Assembly (NCBI GenBank): GCA_003427395.1
Contig: BFEA01000354.1
Span: 1,184,727 to 1,248,726, forward strand
From: Chara braunii
Taxonomy: Eukaryota > Streptophyta > Charophyceae > Charales > Characeae
Reading direction: 5' to 3'
Length of the DNA stretch: 64,000 bases
Positions 30,170 to 41,718 of this stretch are shown piece by piece. Numbering within the stretch: the stretch's first letter is position 1; the number at the start of each line of letters is the position of its first letter. The notes under the pieces are model-generated. The model was not told the origin of the DNA, searched no databases, and saw nothing but the letters and a program-made list of their open reading frames with translations. A program made the position numbers and the translations under genes.

Positions 30170-31290
30170 GAGTGACTTTGGGGTGATGTTGTCCGCATAA
30201 CACGGCAGCAACCCGTTGACGCTGGTGATGGTGTCGCGGTGACGCTACTGGTGATTGGTGGCAGCATTAACGACAGTGGTGCGTGAGATTACTCGGGTTG
30301 TCTTGGCTGTGAGGGGCATTTTGTGACAGCGTGCTCGAGTATGATTGACGACAACGGTGTGGTGGTGCGGATGATGTGACGGCGACGCTGAGACGTCGTC
30401 AGATTATTGGGAAGTGATTGTGTTGTGGAAGACGTTCATCGCAAGGGAGTGGTGTGGAGCACGTTGTTGACAGCTTGTTGTGAAAGTTCTCATCCGAAGG
30501 CGAGAATTTATACGGTTTTCTCAAGTGGGTTGTCTCTTCAATTTCACTCAAGGTCAGTCAGTTATTGACTCAGACCCCTTTACACCTGTGTGAACCCACA
30601 CTTGCTTGATCCTGTTCTTTGAATGTTCACCGTGACTGAAAAGATAGAGGAAATGTGTGTTTGCGCGAGTGAATGGAAGTCTGACATGAGCTTGAACTTG
30701 CATTGTTTTTTTTGAACTTGTTGTTTGATCTGATGTGCAGGTACGTAGAAGGATGTCTGAAAAAGAAGAACATGACCATGTCAATGGCAATGAGAGAATG
30801 ATGTTTGTTTCTGTTGCTCACCTGCATGCATGTTGAAGGGAAGGACAACCAGTAGATGACGAAAATGGATTTGATCACACAAAGAAGAAAAAATCATTTG
30901 GACATAGATTTTTCCTGAGGACACCCGTTATTTCCCGAATGACCCTCTCCGTCTATGCTCGTCTATTTGAATGACTTTCTCTTCTGTGATTTCTTTTCTT
31001 CGTCTAAGTTATCATTGACGTCAGGCGACAAGAGACCATATTGCCTGCCGTGGTAGACGTCTTTCTCTTTCCTATTAGGCATCTGAGGCGGGGGCTCGCT
31101 GCCTTAGGGGCCGGCCCTGCTAACGACTAGGAGTGGACCGCTCGTCGGGGGGATACCATGCTGTTGTGGTGGAGCCATCCCGACTTTTGAGATCCGAGGT
31201 TCGCTCCGGCGAGGACGAGGGGTATCCCATACCACCTCCTAGGGAAAGGACATGCGCCTACTCACGGAAGAACCTTAAATTCTTAACGCC
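30170..31290 (+). repeat. Dispersed repeat, plus copy (pairs with 54,180-55,130)
   Basis: The reverse complement of 54,180-55,130 aligns along this stretch. Shared points include 'cactcaaggtcagt', 'ttacacctgtgtgaacccacacttgcttgatc', 'ggataccatgctgttg', 'tatcccataccacctcctaggg'. Orientation is opposite in the two copies. I do not recognise the element, and the frames are not coding. Confidence 0.6.
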
Positions 31291-31299
31291 TCGCGTTAC

Positions 31300-32470
31300 A
31301 CCACTTTCAGATTGTGTGTGGATCTATACGTGGGGTTGTCTGAAACCTCCTTCAGGCAGTTCAACCACTTCAAGTCCATACACCACTTTCAGATTGCATA
31401 CAGATCCATTGCAAATGGTGGGATGGGGGTATCTGAAACGCCTTTCAGAAGCTTCAGCCACTTCAACGGGTTTAGGTCCCCACTTGAAATTCCTGAAATG
31501 ACCTGAAGTGGCTGAGGCTTCTGAAAAGGGTTTCAGGTACCCCCATCTAACCATTTGGATGAGGGTACCTGAAACCCCTTTTAGAACCTTCAACCACTTC
31601 AGCGGTTTCACGTCCCCACCTGAACTTCCTGAAATGACCTGAAGTGGCTGAAGCTTCTGAAAGGGGTTTTAGGTACCCCTATCCAATCATTTGGATGGGG
31701 GTACCTGAAACCCCTTTCATAAGCTTTAGCCACTTCAGCGGTTTCAGGTCCCCACCTGAAATTCCTGAAATGACCTGAAGTGGTTGAAGCTTTTGAAAGG
31801 GGTTTCAGGTACCTCCATCCAATCAGTTGGATGGGGGTACCTGAAACCCCTTTCATAAGCTTTAGCCACTTCAGCGGTTTCAGGTCCCCACCTGAAATTC
31901 CTGAAATGACCTGAAGTGGTTGAAGCTTTTGAAAGGGGTTTCAGNTANCNNCATCCAANNANTTGGATGGGGGTACCTGAAACCCCTTTCAAAAGCTTCG
32001 GCCACTTCAGTGGTTTCAGGTCCCCACCTGAAATTCCTGAAATGACCTGAAGTGGTTGAAGCTTCTGAAAGGGGTTTCAGCTAACCTCATCCAATCATTT
32101 GGATGGGGGTACCTGAAACCCCTTTTAGAAGCTTCAGCCACTTCAGCAGTTTCAGGTCCCCACCTGAAATTCTTGAAACTTGAAGTGGCTGAAATGTCTG
32201 AAAGGCGTTTCAGGTACCCCCATCCAACCATTTGGATGGGGGTACAAAAAAACCCATTCAAAAGCTTCAGCCACTTCAGCGGTTTCAGGTCCGCACCCGA
32301 AATTGTCGAAATGACCTGAAGTGGTTGAAAAAAACAGGCAAAAAAAAAAAAAAAAACCCATAGAACTTGTCATGCAAACCTCCCGAAACTTATGAAATGA
32401 CCTGAAGTGTCTTCAGGTCATTTCAACGGTTTCAGACCAATTCAGAATCTTTCATTCTGAAATTTCAGGT
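31300..32470. repeat. Palindromic array, about 135-bp period
   Basis: 'ggggtttcaggtacccccat' recurs at about 31,527, 31,664, 31,799, 31,936, 32,071 and 32,207. Each unit contains its own reverse complement: 'ggatgggggtacctgaaacc' follows within 30 bp, and GCCACTTCA / TGAAGTGGC flank the other centre. Single-stranded, the 1.1 kb would fold into a chain of long hairpins. Ambiguous bases (31,945-31,962) lie in one unit, probably from collapsed copies. Translated frames such as FRYPHP are by-products. Confidence 0.85.
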
Positions 32471-32474
32471 GGTC

Positions 32475-33319
32475 GTTAACCGCGAGTGAGCTGCCATAGC
32501 ATACCCCTTAGTGGTCGTTTAGGGGTCACTCGTGCATGGAGAACTAAGCCATAAGAAGCTCGGTTCATGGTTACTAGTTGGAACAGAGCGCGGTTAGACC
32601 CTCTTGTCGTGGTTGGCCTTGCCACAAGAAGCGAGGACCAATAGGGTTGATATGGTGAGCAAGACCTGGATAGCTAGAGCTGGGAATGACCCTACCCAGC
32701 AGGGTTAATGAGGGTGAGGAGGACAAAGCAACTAACAAAATTTGAAAGCGGATCCTTGACCTTAATGGGGCATCCAGTGTTCGATTGTTCAAGTCGGTCG
32801 CTAACTTGTATAGTAGTAGCCAGATTACTTGTAGATGACATTCACACCTAAGTTAAAGTGAAAGTGTAGTCATCACTAGAGCAATAGCATCTTAACTTTG
32901 CTTGAAAGTTGGAATGTCAACACTTCTTTGCTAGCAATCAGTATGGTATGGAATGAAAGAACTTGACAACGCATCTCATCAAGTCGAAAAGTCGTGTCAG
33001 CCCAGCCATTTGGCAGACAGAGTGAAGATATTTTGATCAGACGTCATTTGAGTGTCGCTATGCGTGTAAGTCATATTTTTACCCTTTCGTTGATGAGTGA
33101 TGTCCGAAGACGAGTCAACTCACGCTGTCTTGTCGTTAGATAGAAGTCAAGTTAGCCTTTGTCGATTTGATCTTAACAAGTGGTATGCATGATTGTATCG
33201 GTTTCATAAGATAAATCAACTTACGTTGACCTAAGTCTTCTTTTGAAAGTGTTTTGTCTGATTAACTCCAGATTGTCTTTGAAAGAAGGGACTAGAATCG
33301 CTCGAAGTTTTCCTTACCC
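32475..33319. other. Spacer without recognisable gene
   Basis: Unremarkable composition. I see no ORF of interest, no LTR landmark and no strong hairpin. Confidence 0.4.
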
Positions 33320-33756
33320 TTGAAATATCACGTCCTTGTCGACCGGCGTACGTTCCGATTCCTGGAAGATCAGCGCCCCAGGGACGGACGACGTTCGGGT
33401 CCACTTTGGCGTTCAATCATGCGTACATATACTACAGCGAACGAGCAAAAGCCCTCGGTCGGCCTACCTCTGCAATTGCATTATAAAAACCTTCGCATGT
33501 GGGTCGGTCACTCGGCGGGGATACGCCCCTAAGAGTGGTGACAACACATTAGGGAAGGTAAGTTGTGCCCCGCGAAAACCTATCCTGTCGTAGGGGACCA
33601 CGGGATGTACAGTTGGCGCACTCGGTCGGAGCGGCGAAGGGTGGATGCGGGTTACTGCGTCGTCCCCGAGTTGTCTCTAAAAAGTTGAAAGACAGTTTCT
33701 CGTGGGTGACGTGGCCGGGAGGGCCCTCGCTCGCGTGGGGGCCGATGCGCTCGACA
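33320..33756 (+). mobile_element. LTR 3' terminal block, truncated copy
   Basis: Carries 'actacagcgaacgagcaaaagccctcggtcgg' landmarks in sequence, 'ggggatacgccc', the perfect CCCTAA/TTAGGG hairpin around GTGGTGACA (33,527-33,554), AG|GTAAGT at 33,556, and the end GCGCTCGACA at 33,756. No primer-binding site follows. Closest to the 12,069-12,365 and 53,004-53,475 versions ('cttcgcatgtgggtcggt'). Confidence 0.65.
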
Positions 33757-34007
33757 GCGGGTTCATAACTCAATTGCAGCGTCGCGCAAAGACACCGACA
33801 GGGCGTTAGATTGACGCATGACTGAACATACATTCCACTGGGGTGACGCATAGTACTCTATCAGAAACTGCCTGCGCACCACCCAAGGGTTGTTCATGGC
33901 GTTGTATGTTGGTTTGGGGTTTCTCTTTTGTTGTTTGCAGGTATTGGTCTTGGGTGTTTTGTTGAATCCCCAGTCTGGCATATGACATGTTAGTGTCATT
34001 TACGATA

Positions 34008-34078
34008 GTCGTTCATGCGGTAGAGTCATTCGCTTTCATGTTACAAGGTAACGGGTTCGAGTTTGGTTCGAACCTTGG
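34008..34078 (+). other. tRNA-like fragment (SINE head?)
   Basis: 'cgttcatgcggtagagtcattcgc' resembles a D-arm, and GGGTTCGAGTTTG near 34,053 is a close B-box match about 40 nt on. The 3' acceptor end is missing. Confidence 0.4.
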
Positions 34079-34115
34079 GGGGGTTCTTGTCCAACTTGCC
34101 CCGTTGTCTCTTCGA

Positions 34116-34320
34116 TATACACACATGATGCTGCCTATACATTTCGATACATAAATTTACAGAGCACACGCAATCTTCGGGCATACATATAGCTTGCGAA
34201 CTATATATGGCCTACGGGCTACCTACACATGTTTTCACACATGATGATGTTTGTACATCTCGATACATAGATTTACGGAGCATACAGAGCCTTTGGGTAT
34301 ACACATAGATTGCGAACTAC
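34116..34320 (+). repeat. Tandem duplication of about 115-120 bp
   Basis: 'acacatgatg(c/a)tg...cgatacata(a/g)atttac(a/g)gagca...gcgaacta' occurs at 34,120-34,206 and again at 34,234-34,320. Confidence 0.65.
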
Positions 34321-34329
34321 ACAACTATC

Positions 34330-34885
34330 AGACTTAGGGGGTTTAATCACCAGGTGAGGTCTAGTATCTGCAGTAGGTTCAGGTAAGGGGTTCCTACCGA
34401 CATTTGGGTAGAATTGTCTGGTGGCTATATAAGGCTAAGACCCTAGGGTAAGGGTACGGATATAAGTCGTTCAAGACACTCCGAGTTTCGCCTAACCTTT
34501 GAGAAGTTAGGGGAGGCTTCAGTGGGTGCTACCCTGTATGAACCTAGGGTCCAGAGTCTCTTGGGGCCTGTAATAGATTGCGTAGGCCTGGCGTCCGAAG
34601 TTCCCGTTCGACAAGGCTCATCCGATTCCACTTCCACCAAGGCTGAGCAACCTATCAGCCCTGGTGTCTATCATTACTGTTCAGTCCAAGTTGCCTGCCC
34701 ATTGCCAGTGGTAGGGTAATGGTCATGAGTGTTGGTCACACTAAGGTAGGATAGTGGGATAGGGGGTGTGCTAGGAGTATTGACGTGAGGATGGGATGTG
34801 AGGTGGTCTCATATTCTCATATTCCAGGACACCTACGACCCACTACCCCGAGTAATCACTGTGCACTCAGTGACTGACCTCTACA
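34330..34885. other. Spacer without recognisable gene
   Basis: No landmark recognised. The 65-codon frames on both strands overlap and look random. Confidence 0.35.
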
Positions 34886-34889
34886 ACAC

Positions 34890-35500
34890 CATAAACTTAA
34901 AAAAAAAATAAAAAAATTCGGCAGTACCATTTCATAAAAAAAATAGGTTTTTCATATTTTTACTAAAATATTTTTCTAAGATTTGTACAAAGCTAAAAAT
35001 AAAAAATAAAAACATATATGACTTCGTAAAGTCAAATTTTGTCTAACTCTCTGATTTAGTAAAAATTGGGCAACATCTCCCTTATAAAAATAAGTTTCTT
35101 TAATTTTTAGTAAAATATTTTTTTTAATATTTGTACAAAGTTAAATACAAAATATAAAAAAAATTATGATTTTATGAAGTCATTTTTTTTTTACTTCAAG
35201 TTTGTGAAGTCAAAATTGTTTTCAAATTTTGTATTTAACTTTGTACAAATCTTAAAAAAATATTTCAGTAAAAATTAGGGAAATCTAAGTTTCTAAGGGA
35301 GGTGCTGCCCAATTTTTACTAAATAAGGAAGTTGGACAAAATTTGACTTTGTGAAGTTAAAATTGTTTTTTTTTTTTTTTTCAACTTTGTACAAATCTCA
35401 GAAAAAAAAATTAGTAAAAATATGATAAACTTACTTTTCTATGGGATGTGCTGCCCAAATTTTTACTGAATTAGGAAGTTTAAAAAAAAATTGACTTTCT
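34890..35500. repeat. AT-rich long inverted repeat (arms about 290 bp)
   Basis: 34,910-35,195 holds the LTR-type AAATTTT/GCTGCC motif series on the minus strand ('aaaaattcggcag', 'gatttagtaaaaattgggcaacatct'). 35,200-35,490 holds it on the plus strand ('gaggtgctgcccaatttttactaaata', 'aatttgactttgtgaag'). Corresponding phrases mirror around about 35,197, so the two halves form a large imperfect foldback. The series is the same as in the LTRs at 23,740, 47,830 and 59,640. Confidence 0.6.
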
Positions 35501-35919
35501 GAAGTCGGAATGTTTTTATATTTTATATTTTACTCTGTACAAATAAGCTTCCCAAATTTTTACTAAGTAAGATATGAAAATCAGATAAAAGTTGAATTTC
35601 GTAAAGACAAAATTTGACTAACTTCTTGGATTTGTATAAATTTGGTCAGTACTTCCCTTAGCAAAAATGCCTTTTTAAAATTTATACAAAACTGAATATA
35701 ATAAATAAATTTAGCTCTTAAGTGCAAAAATTGAACTGATTCTTGTAGCTCAATCTAAAGCTATTATCTATCAAAAAGTAACTTCAGTCAGACTCAAGCT
35801 AAACTTATAATAAAACAAATATATACAAAAAAAAAATAAGTCTCTCACAAAAAATTATAAGTTGTTTTCACATAAGATAATTTATTAGTTTTCCAAATGA
35901 TTAATCATTTACTCATATT
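35500..35919 (+). repeat. Continuation of the AAATTTT/GCTGCC motif series
   Basis: One or two more degenerate plus-strand units (about 35,545-35,700), then AT-rich sequence without landmarks. Confidence 0.35.
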
Positions 35920-36740
35920 ACATATGACGTGACACTAAATCATTTTGCTTAGAAACAGTACCTAGCATGCCTTAGGTTATACCTGAACAAGTTGCACAAC
36001 TTCTTCGTTTTTCTTTGGACATTTGACTAGATCATTATGATTAGAAACAATGTACATAGAATACCTTAAACTATTTAAATATTCACAATTTAAATAACTC
36101 TCTGACTTGCCTTCAGATATGAGCAGGGGACAACCATTCAACTTATAAATAATGCTCAACTTACCAATTTTACTTCTAATTGTACTTTTAACTTTACTTA
36201 TTTCCTTAGTGATATGACTTGAGCTAGACCATCCTACTTAAAAACAGTGTCGAGTTGCTTGTTTACATCCAAGTATTTCCAATGTATACTAAGTTTGCAC
36301 TTGTGTGCGTGACTTGAAGCGAAACTATTCTACTTCGAAATAATGTTTGACCTTTCAAAAAAATATTTCATCTGAATTAAAAAAAAAACTAAACTATTCT
36401 CCTTATAAACAATGTTCAACCCATTTTAAAGTAAAAAAAAACATGACGTTGAACCATTTTGTCAAACTTCAGTTAGAAACTCTAAAAAGAAACAGATAGA
36501 CCAAACCATTCCGCTTAGAAAGACTGTTTGGCCTTAAAAGTCAGACGACCAAACCCTTGGAAATAATTATTAAAAAGACTGTTTGGCCTTAAAAGTCAGG
36601 CAACCAAACCATTATTATGCTTATAATTAATATCTTGTCCTTCAAAAAACATATAAGGAACATAGCACTAAGCTATTCTAAGGAACATAGCACTAGGCTA
36701 TTCTGCTTAGAAACTATGCTTAACCTTTGTTCGACCCGGT
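35920..36740 (+). repeat. Degenerate tandem motif 'cattctgcttagaaacaatgtt'
   Basis: A motif close to CATTCTGCTTAGAAACAAT recurs at irregular spacing of roughly 60-120 bp (about 35,939, 36,032, 36,227, 36,327, 36,394, 36,507, 36,697). In some copies the flanks pair, for example CCAAAC/GTTTGG around 36,502-36,533. A 58-bp direct repeat ('aaagactgtttggccttaaaagtcag') is superimposed at 36,518-36,600. The 165-codon frame starting at 36,617 overlaps the end of this repeat and is not recognised. Confidence 0.45.
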
Positions 36741-39700
36741 CACACGCATACAAAACCACCTCCCTTCCACCTTCCCCCAAATTGATCCCTTCGTCTGATT
36801 TCAGTCAGAACAACATGAAACTGGAATTCACACATGCATTCCTTTCAGTTGGTTTAATTAAGTTCTGGAAAAAAAACAAAGATCATAGAGAAACACATGC
36901 ATGCCTCCCAAGCAAATTAAAGAGATATAATGATGAGGGTATATTGGGCTCACATACAAGACAAAAGAATTATGCCTGGCAATTCTCTGCCTCTAGCCCC
37001 AAGGACCTTGTGAAAGATTCGACAAAGTTCTTGCAATCGGTGAGACAAACCTTCTACAGAGGACTTTACGCGGATTACGGGTTTTCAATCCCGCCTATCG
37101 TCTCCCTCTCGTAACCAATAAATTAGACTGAAAGTAATAATGATAAAAAAAATAAAAAAGATTACACAGATAAAAAAAAACGACACTCAGATTGTAGTAA
37201 GAGGGCCTTGTTGGCTTCAATCGCTCGAAGGCCCCACAATGGCAGCCAAAACGAACTGGTCAGTTAAAATTGTGGTCTAAGTGAAGTTGGGGTGCCCCTC
37301 ACAAGACTTCAAGTTGGAAGATCGCAGTAGCTTTACCAAGCGTGGATTAACTGTCGTCCAACTTGCAGTACGCCGATCACCTTGATGAAACGGTAGCTAC
37401 GCAACTTTAAAAACTTGTATTTCAAATAGAGAACCCCCCTGTGCTCTATTCGAATATTGCTTCTAAGAGCTGACCAGTAGTCGCTCTTACAACGCATTTC
37501 ATGCTTCAGTAGTCCTTTGTATTAATAACAACAACATTAGTCTCCGGACCAACCAACCAATAATCAACAACATTACCCAAATTACCGCAGTAGCGGTATC
37601 GAAACCGGTCAACTACAGTCTAATAACCAACCACCTGATAGGAAAATAACCAACAGTTGCAAAAACCGTAAACCAGTGATGACCTCGAGGAGTCAGTGGT
37701 CGCAACAACTTAGAAGAACATCAGCTCCCTCGGCGAAGCAGCAACGATTACGTTTCATCATATACGTTGTTGTTGGATAAATTGGTAATGTCACTTGAAT
37801 GTACTGCAATAACCGTTAGAAGTACTATGGCACCGCCCGAAGATGCCACAACAATAATATCCTTAGCAGTAGCTATTACGCAGGTTGTATAGTTATACCA
37901 GTCGCAACAACGATCGTAAACACGACACAACAGAAATCCGGCTTCTCAAGTGACTCAACTTAGCAGAAACTTGGTTTAACAACAACAAACACCGTGACAC
38001 ATGCAACAAAAACATAGTGGAACTTGAAGTAGAAGCACAACATAACGCATGACAATAGTCCAATTGGAACAACCGCATTCGCTTGGAGAGCAAATAGACT
38101 AACGCCGCTAGGAGAGGAAATAGACTAACGGCCTCCTGGTGAGAAGCTCAGCGGTAGCAACACCGTGTAGGACTAAAACTGTTACTCGTCAGTAATTAAA
38201 GTAAAATTTGACTTTGGTAGCAGACCGCAATATTCCAGCAACAACCTTTGTCAACAACTCCCAACTTGACAGATTATGCGTGTAGTATGAGGATCGACAA
38301 CGCTAGTCTCCCAATTACTCAATCAGCTGGTAGCATGTGTGACGAGTGGTCGCAATGAGAGATGGGGGAATGGTACATAGCCACATTACACCGACCAGCC
38401 TTAAAGCCTCAACCATCGAACATGGCGAGCAACTATGTGTAGCATGATGGCGTGATGGTGTCCTCGAAGACGATCATGTGGGTGAAGCAGACAAGCAACA
38501 GTACCGCATTCGGGAACAGACCTCCGTGACCAAACTTATGATGAACATGAAGACACGATGGCAATATTGTATGCAGCCTCTTGATGAGCACGATGAATTG
38601 CTCTACTCACCAAATATGAGAATGGATCTCCTGCTCAAATGTGGTCGGATGCACACGCTCCTCATGGGCGACTTTCACAACCACTCAGGGTTGGGATCAG
38701 GAATAGGACAAGTTATAGCGTGAAGATGATTCAGGTGACATGTAGAAAACGCGTGGCTATAGCCACACCCACGAAACGTGCGTAATAAGAACAAAACTTC
38801 CGCTGGGAAACGGAAAGGTACATCACCATCTTCACGGTCAGGTACGTATCTCAGCTGAACCCTCTTTCCCCCTCACATTCCTTATGACTTTGTATGTATC
38901 CCGCCCTCATCGAATCTAGGCTCCACCTCCACCAGATACAGAGGAACACGAGGGTGGTTTGGACAAGCCAAACACTACCGCGAGCAGCAGCACCGACTCA
39001 ATTTTGATGAAGGTGGGAATCAACACCATGAGGGGTGTTCAAGCCACCACCACGAGTGACTCGACCATGACGACCAAGGAAAGGACAACCAGTGCCGAGA
39101 TGACCGCCATCAACAAGGGAAACGACCTCGTGATGATGCAAAAGGCAACTACCATGAAGAGGAGAGCATGACCTAGAATGTGAAGACCACCACGATCATT
39201 ACTCCGTCGAATCGAGCATTTCGATGGAGGGCGTCAACCACCATGGAAGCACCGACGAGATAAACACAAAGTTGATTACAGAGAAATATGAACACAACTC
39301 CGATCAGCATGAGGACCTTGAGTAGCTTAACGATCTCCTGCATAACTTGAAAGTGAATCTTCAACCAAGAAGTGGGCGGATACAAGATCAAAACGAGCAC
39401 TGCAAAGAAGTCAAGTACCACGAAGAAGACGAGGAATACGACCGCCAACTTACCCAAGTTAGTGAAAAATGTGAGCATGATCACGGTCATATGTTATTCC
39501 CAGCCTCCCGTTAGATATACAAAACGAGACAAGTTTTTGATTAAAAAGTGAAAAGATACACCGCTTCTTCAAGCTTCCTCTCTCTTTCATTGGTGCAACC
39601 CCATTGCCTAATATTTGCCAACCATTACCCCACCACCAAAGCTAACATTGCCATTGCACTTGCAATGGTTGAAAACCTCAACTTAACCTTTTAGATGGGC

Positions 39701-40514
39701 CGATTCTGCCCAGAAATGAATGAAAACGACCCTCTTCACTCTCGTTTCTCCCTCTTTCCTTCTTTCTCGACTCCTTCATACACCTGTTTTTCTCTTCTTT
39801 TTCACACTCTATCCCTCCAACCATCGTTTCGAGCGCAGAACCAGGATCGCAGAGGCTCAAAACCTCAGGATTGTCTCTTCACTCGCTCGATTTTGCTAAG
39901 AATCGAGTGAGTTATGCATCCTCCAGTGCGCTAAACCTCTTCTCCACAATCTCCTTCATTAAATGTATCTGGTGTGTATCCGCGTTAAATTCATTTCATT
40001 CTTCTCTATCCTCGGTGCCTCCGCCAGTGCTGCGCACGGTAGCGGTTGATCCTCCCTCAATGTAATGATGTTGTTCAGATGCTTCAACCATATTGAGGGA
40101 AACTCTAGAGCGAACCAACTACTAGACGGTTCAATAATTCTTTTGCCCCTACACCCACGTGCGACGAACGATTTACACGCAGTATCACTATGAGCCCCCG
40201 TTGGAGTTTCCTCTGACCTCACCCTGCTCAGGCACAATTCACCATATGTTGTGGCCCAACGGGTATGCTTACACTCAAACCTCTCACAACAGATCGTGGG
40301 TGGTAAATGGTGCACCCGGTGTTGTACCCTCCCAACCAAACTCCGCACCTAACAAGGTTTTTCGCTTGGATCGGACAGGCCATGACGCCCTGCACCTTGG
40401 TTCAAAGATAGGGCAAACCCCGACTCCACCTCATGAAATCGGTAAAATAAAATTAAAATAAAATAAATAATAAAAGAAAAAGGTAGTAGTATTTCACTTG
40501 CACTGTGAAGTTCT

Positions 40515-40602
40515 AACCAGTGGACCTCAAACTCAGGCCTGGGTTCCTACACCTTATGGATGTACCAACTGAGATAGGGCCATCGATTTCGGGACTGGTC
40601 TC
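40515..40602 (-). other. tRNA-like SINE head
   Basis: On the minus strand TATCTCAGTTGGTAC is an A-box-like D-arm with one mismatch. GTTTGAGGTCC, 43 nt on, is B-box-like. A similar unit at 55,745-55,812 has a perfect A box, TGGCTCAGTGGG. In both copies the same 'cccaccaaccttgagtct'-type relative follows downstream. This supports a shared tRNA-derived module. Confidence 0.4.
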
Positions 40603-40654
40603 GGTACCAACACCAAGACCGGAATTGTGACCGTGTCGAAGAGAACCGACCGAG

Positions 40655-40679
40655 GAAAAAAAAAAAAAAAAAAAAAAAA
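40655..40679. repeat. Poly(A) tract
   Basis: About 25 A residues inside the decayed LTR copy. Confidence 0.9.
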
Positions 40680-40960
40680 TTGAGGATACTGGGGGAAAGG
40701 AGAAGGGGAGGGACTGCAAGTGCCGCCACGCACCTCCTTTGTCCTGCCAATCGGGCTCACTATCGGGGCTGGCAGCAAAACCAAAAGGGATAGCTCCGCC
40801 GACCCTTAACCCCTTGGTTATTTCATGCCGCTTCATCACTCCTTGACGTCAGTTACTGACCTCGATCCCTAAACCTCTCGGTTGAAAGTCTGACATTGTA
40901 ACTCGTAGTGCTAGGCCCAAGACTGACATTAGCATTAACTATTATCCATATGAACGAGTA

Positions 40961-41718
40961 TTACATGGCGAGTTGTCGTACTTTTTTCAGTCATACGACT
41001 TTTGGCGATAAGAAAGCCAACAGGTTGTCACGCAGGATTTTGATGATTATGATTGAAAATAAATAAATAAAGCAAATAAAGCAAATCATATCCTGTTGTG
41101 TCATCCGGCTTCGAGCGAGACCCTTGAATTGCGGTCTTCGTCGGTCCCCGGTCTTAGGAATCTTTTATTTCGGTTCGGAACAACAGAGAACATGCAAATG
41201 ATAATCATGAACTTTAATGTGTCATGCATGCATCCATTTTGCCAGTTATCTAATTTTGATAATTGTGACAAGACCACCAGGAAAACACAATCATCAAGCA
41301 GAGTCAATGCAAATGAAGCAAGACAGACGGACTTGAGCAATAACAATGATAAATGAGGGAAGAATGAGAACTCATAATAATCTTAGAAGGTATAGAAGGA
41401 TAGGTATGACCAACACTCGTTAAGAACCCTCTCTCATCCCTCTAAAGTCCCATCATCATTCTCTCATTTGACAGTGTGTCTCTTGTGCCTCGAGCCATGC
41501 CTATGTACCTCCTGAGATGGTGGTCTCCGGATGTAGAGCCACCTAAAACCTGCAAGCTCTTAACACTTTCATCCAATACCCATGACACAAAAGTCAACCA
41601 TAGCACAAACATTTTTCCATAGAGTAGGAAGGTCGACCCTAAAGAAAACCCTTCTCCTGAGATGTCAGAATGTTGATGACTCAGTCATTGCCTCATAGTC
41701 AATCTCTGCTGAGGAAAT
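40961..41718. other. Spacer without recognisable gene
   Basis: No LTR landmark that I can align. The 80-codon frames on opposite strands (41,096-41,356) overlap and cannot both be real; neither is recognised. Confidence 0.35.

Larger units (their letters stand above)
37200..40960 (-). mobile_element. Decayed minus-strand copy of the long LTR (middle part)
   Basis: Read on the minus strand, the order matches 55,700-58,000. A tRNA-like unit (40,600-40,515) is followed by the 'ggtgggtggt...gtgtgagcatgcc' relative (40,355-40,240), the GA-rich leader (40,000-39,560), then a CTG/GTTG-rich degenerate stretch (plus-strand CAAC/CAGCAG, 38,400-37,500). Frames inside (38,478-38,723, 38,959-39,171 and others) are His/Asp/Thr-rich and fragmentary; I do not regard them as genes. 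Boundaries approximate. Confidence 0.4.

Noticed and set aside
36617-37114. 165-codon open frame on the plus strand
   Set aside because: Starts inside a degenerate tandem motif, composition is biased (Lys/Ser/His/Thr), no domain recognised and AT-rich DNA of this size can stay open by chance.
38478-39490. Cluster of short frames rich in His, Asp, Thr and Met
   Set aside because: Lies in the CTG/CAAC-rich part of a decayed minus-strand LTR; frames switch often and no domain is recognisable.
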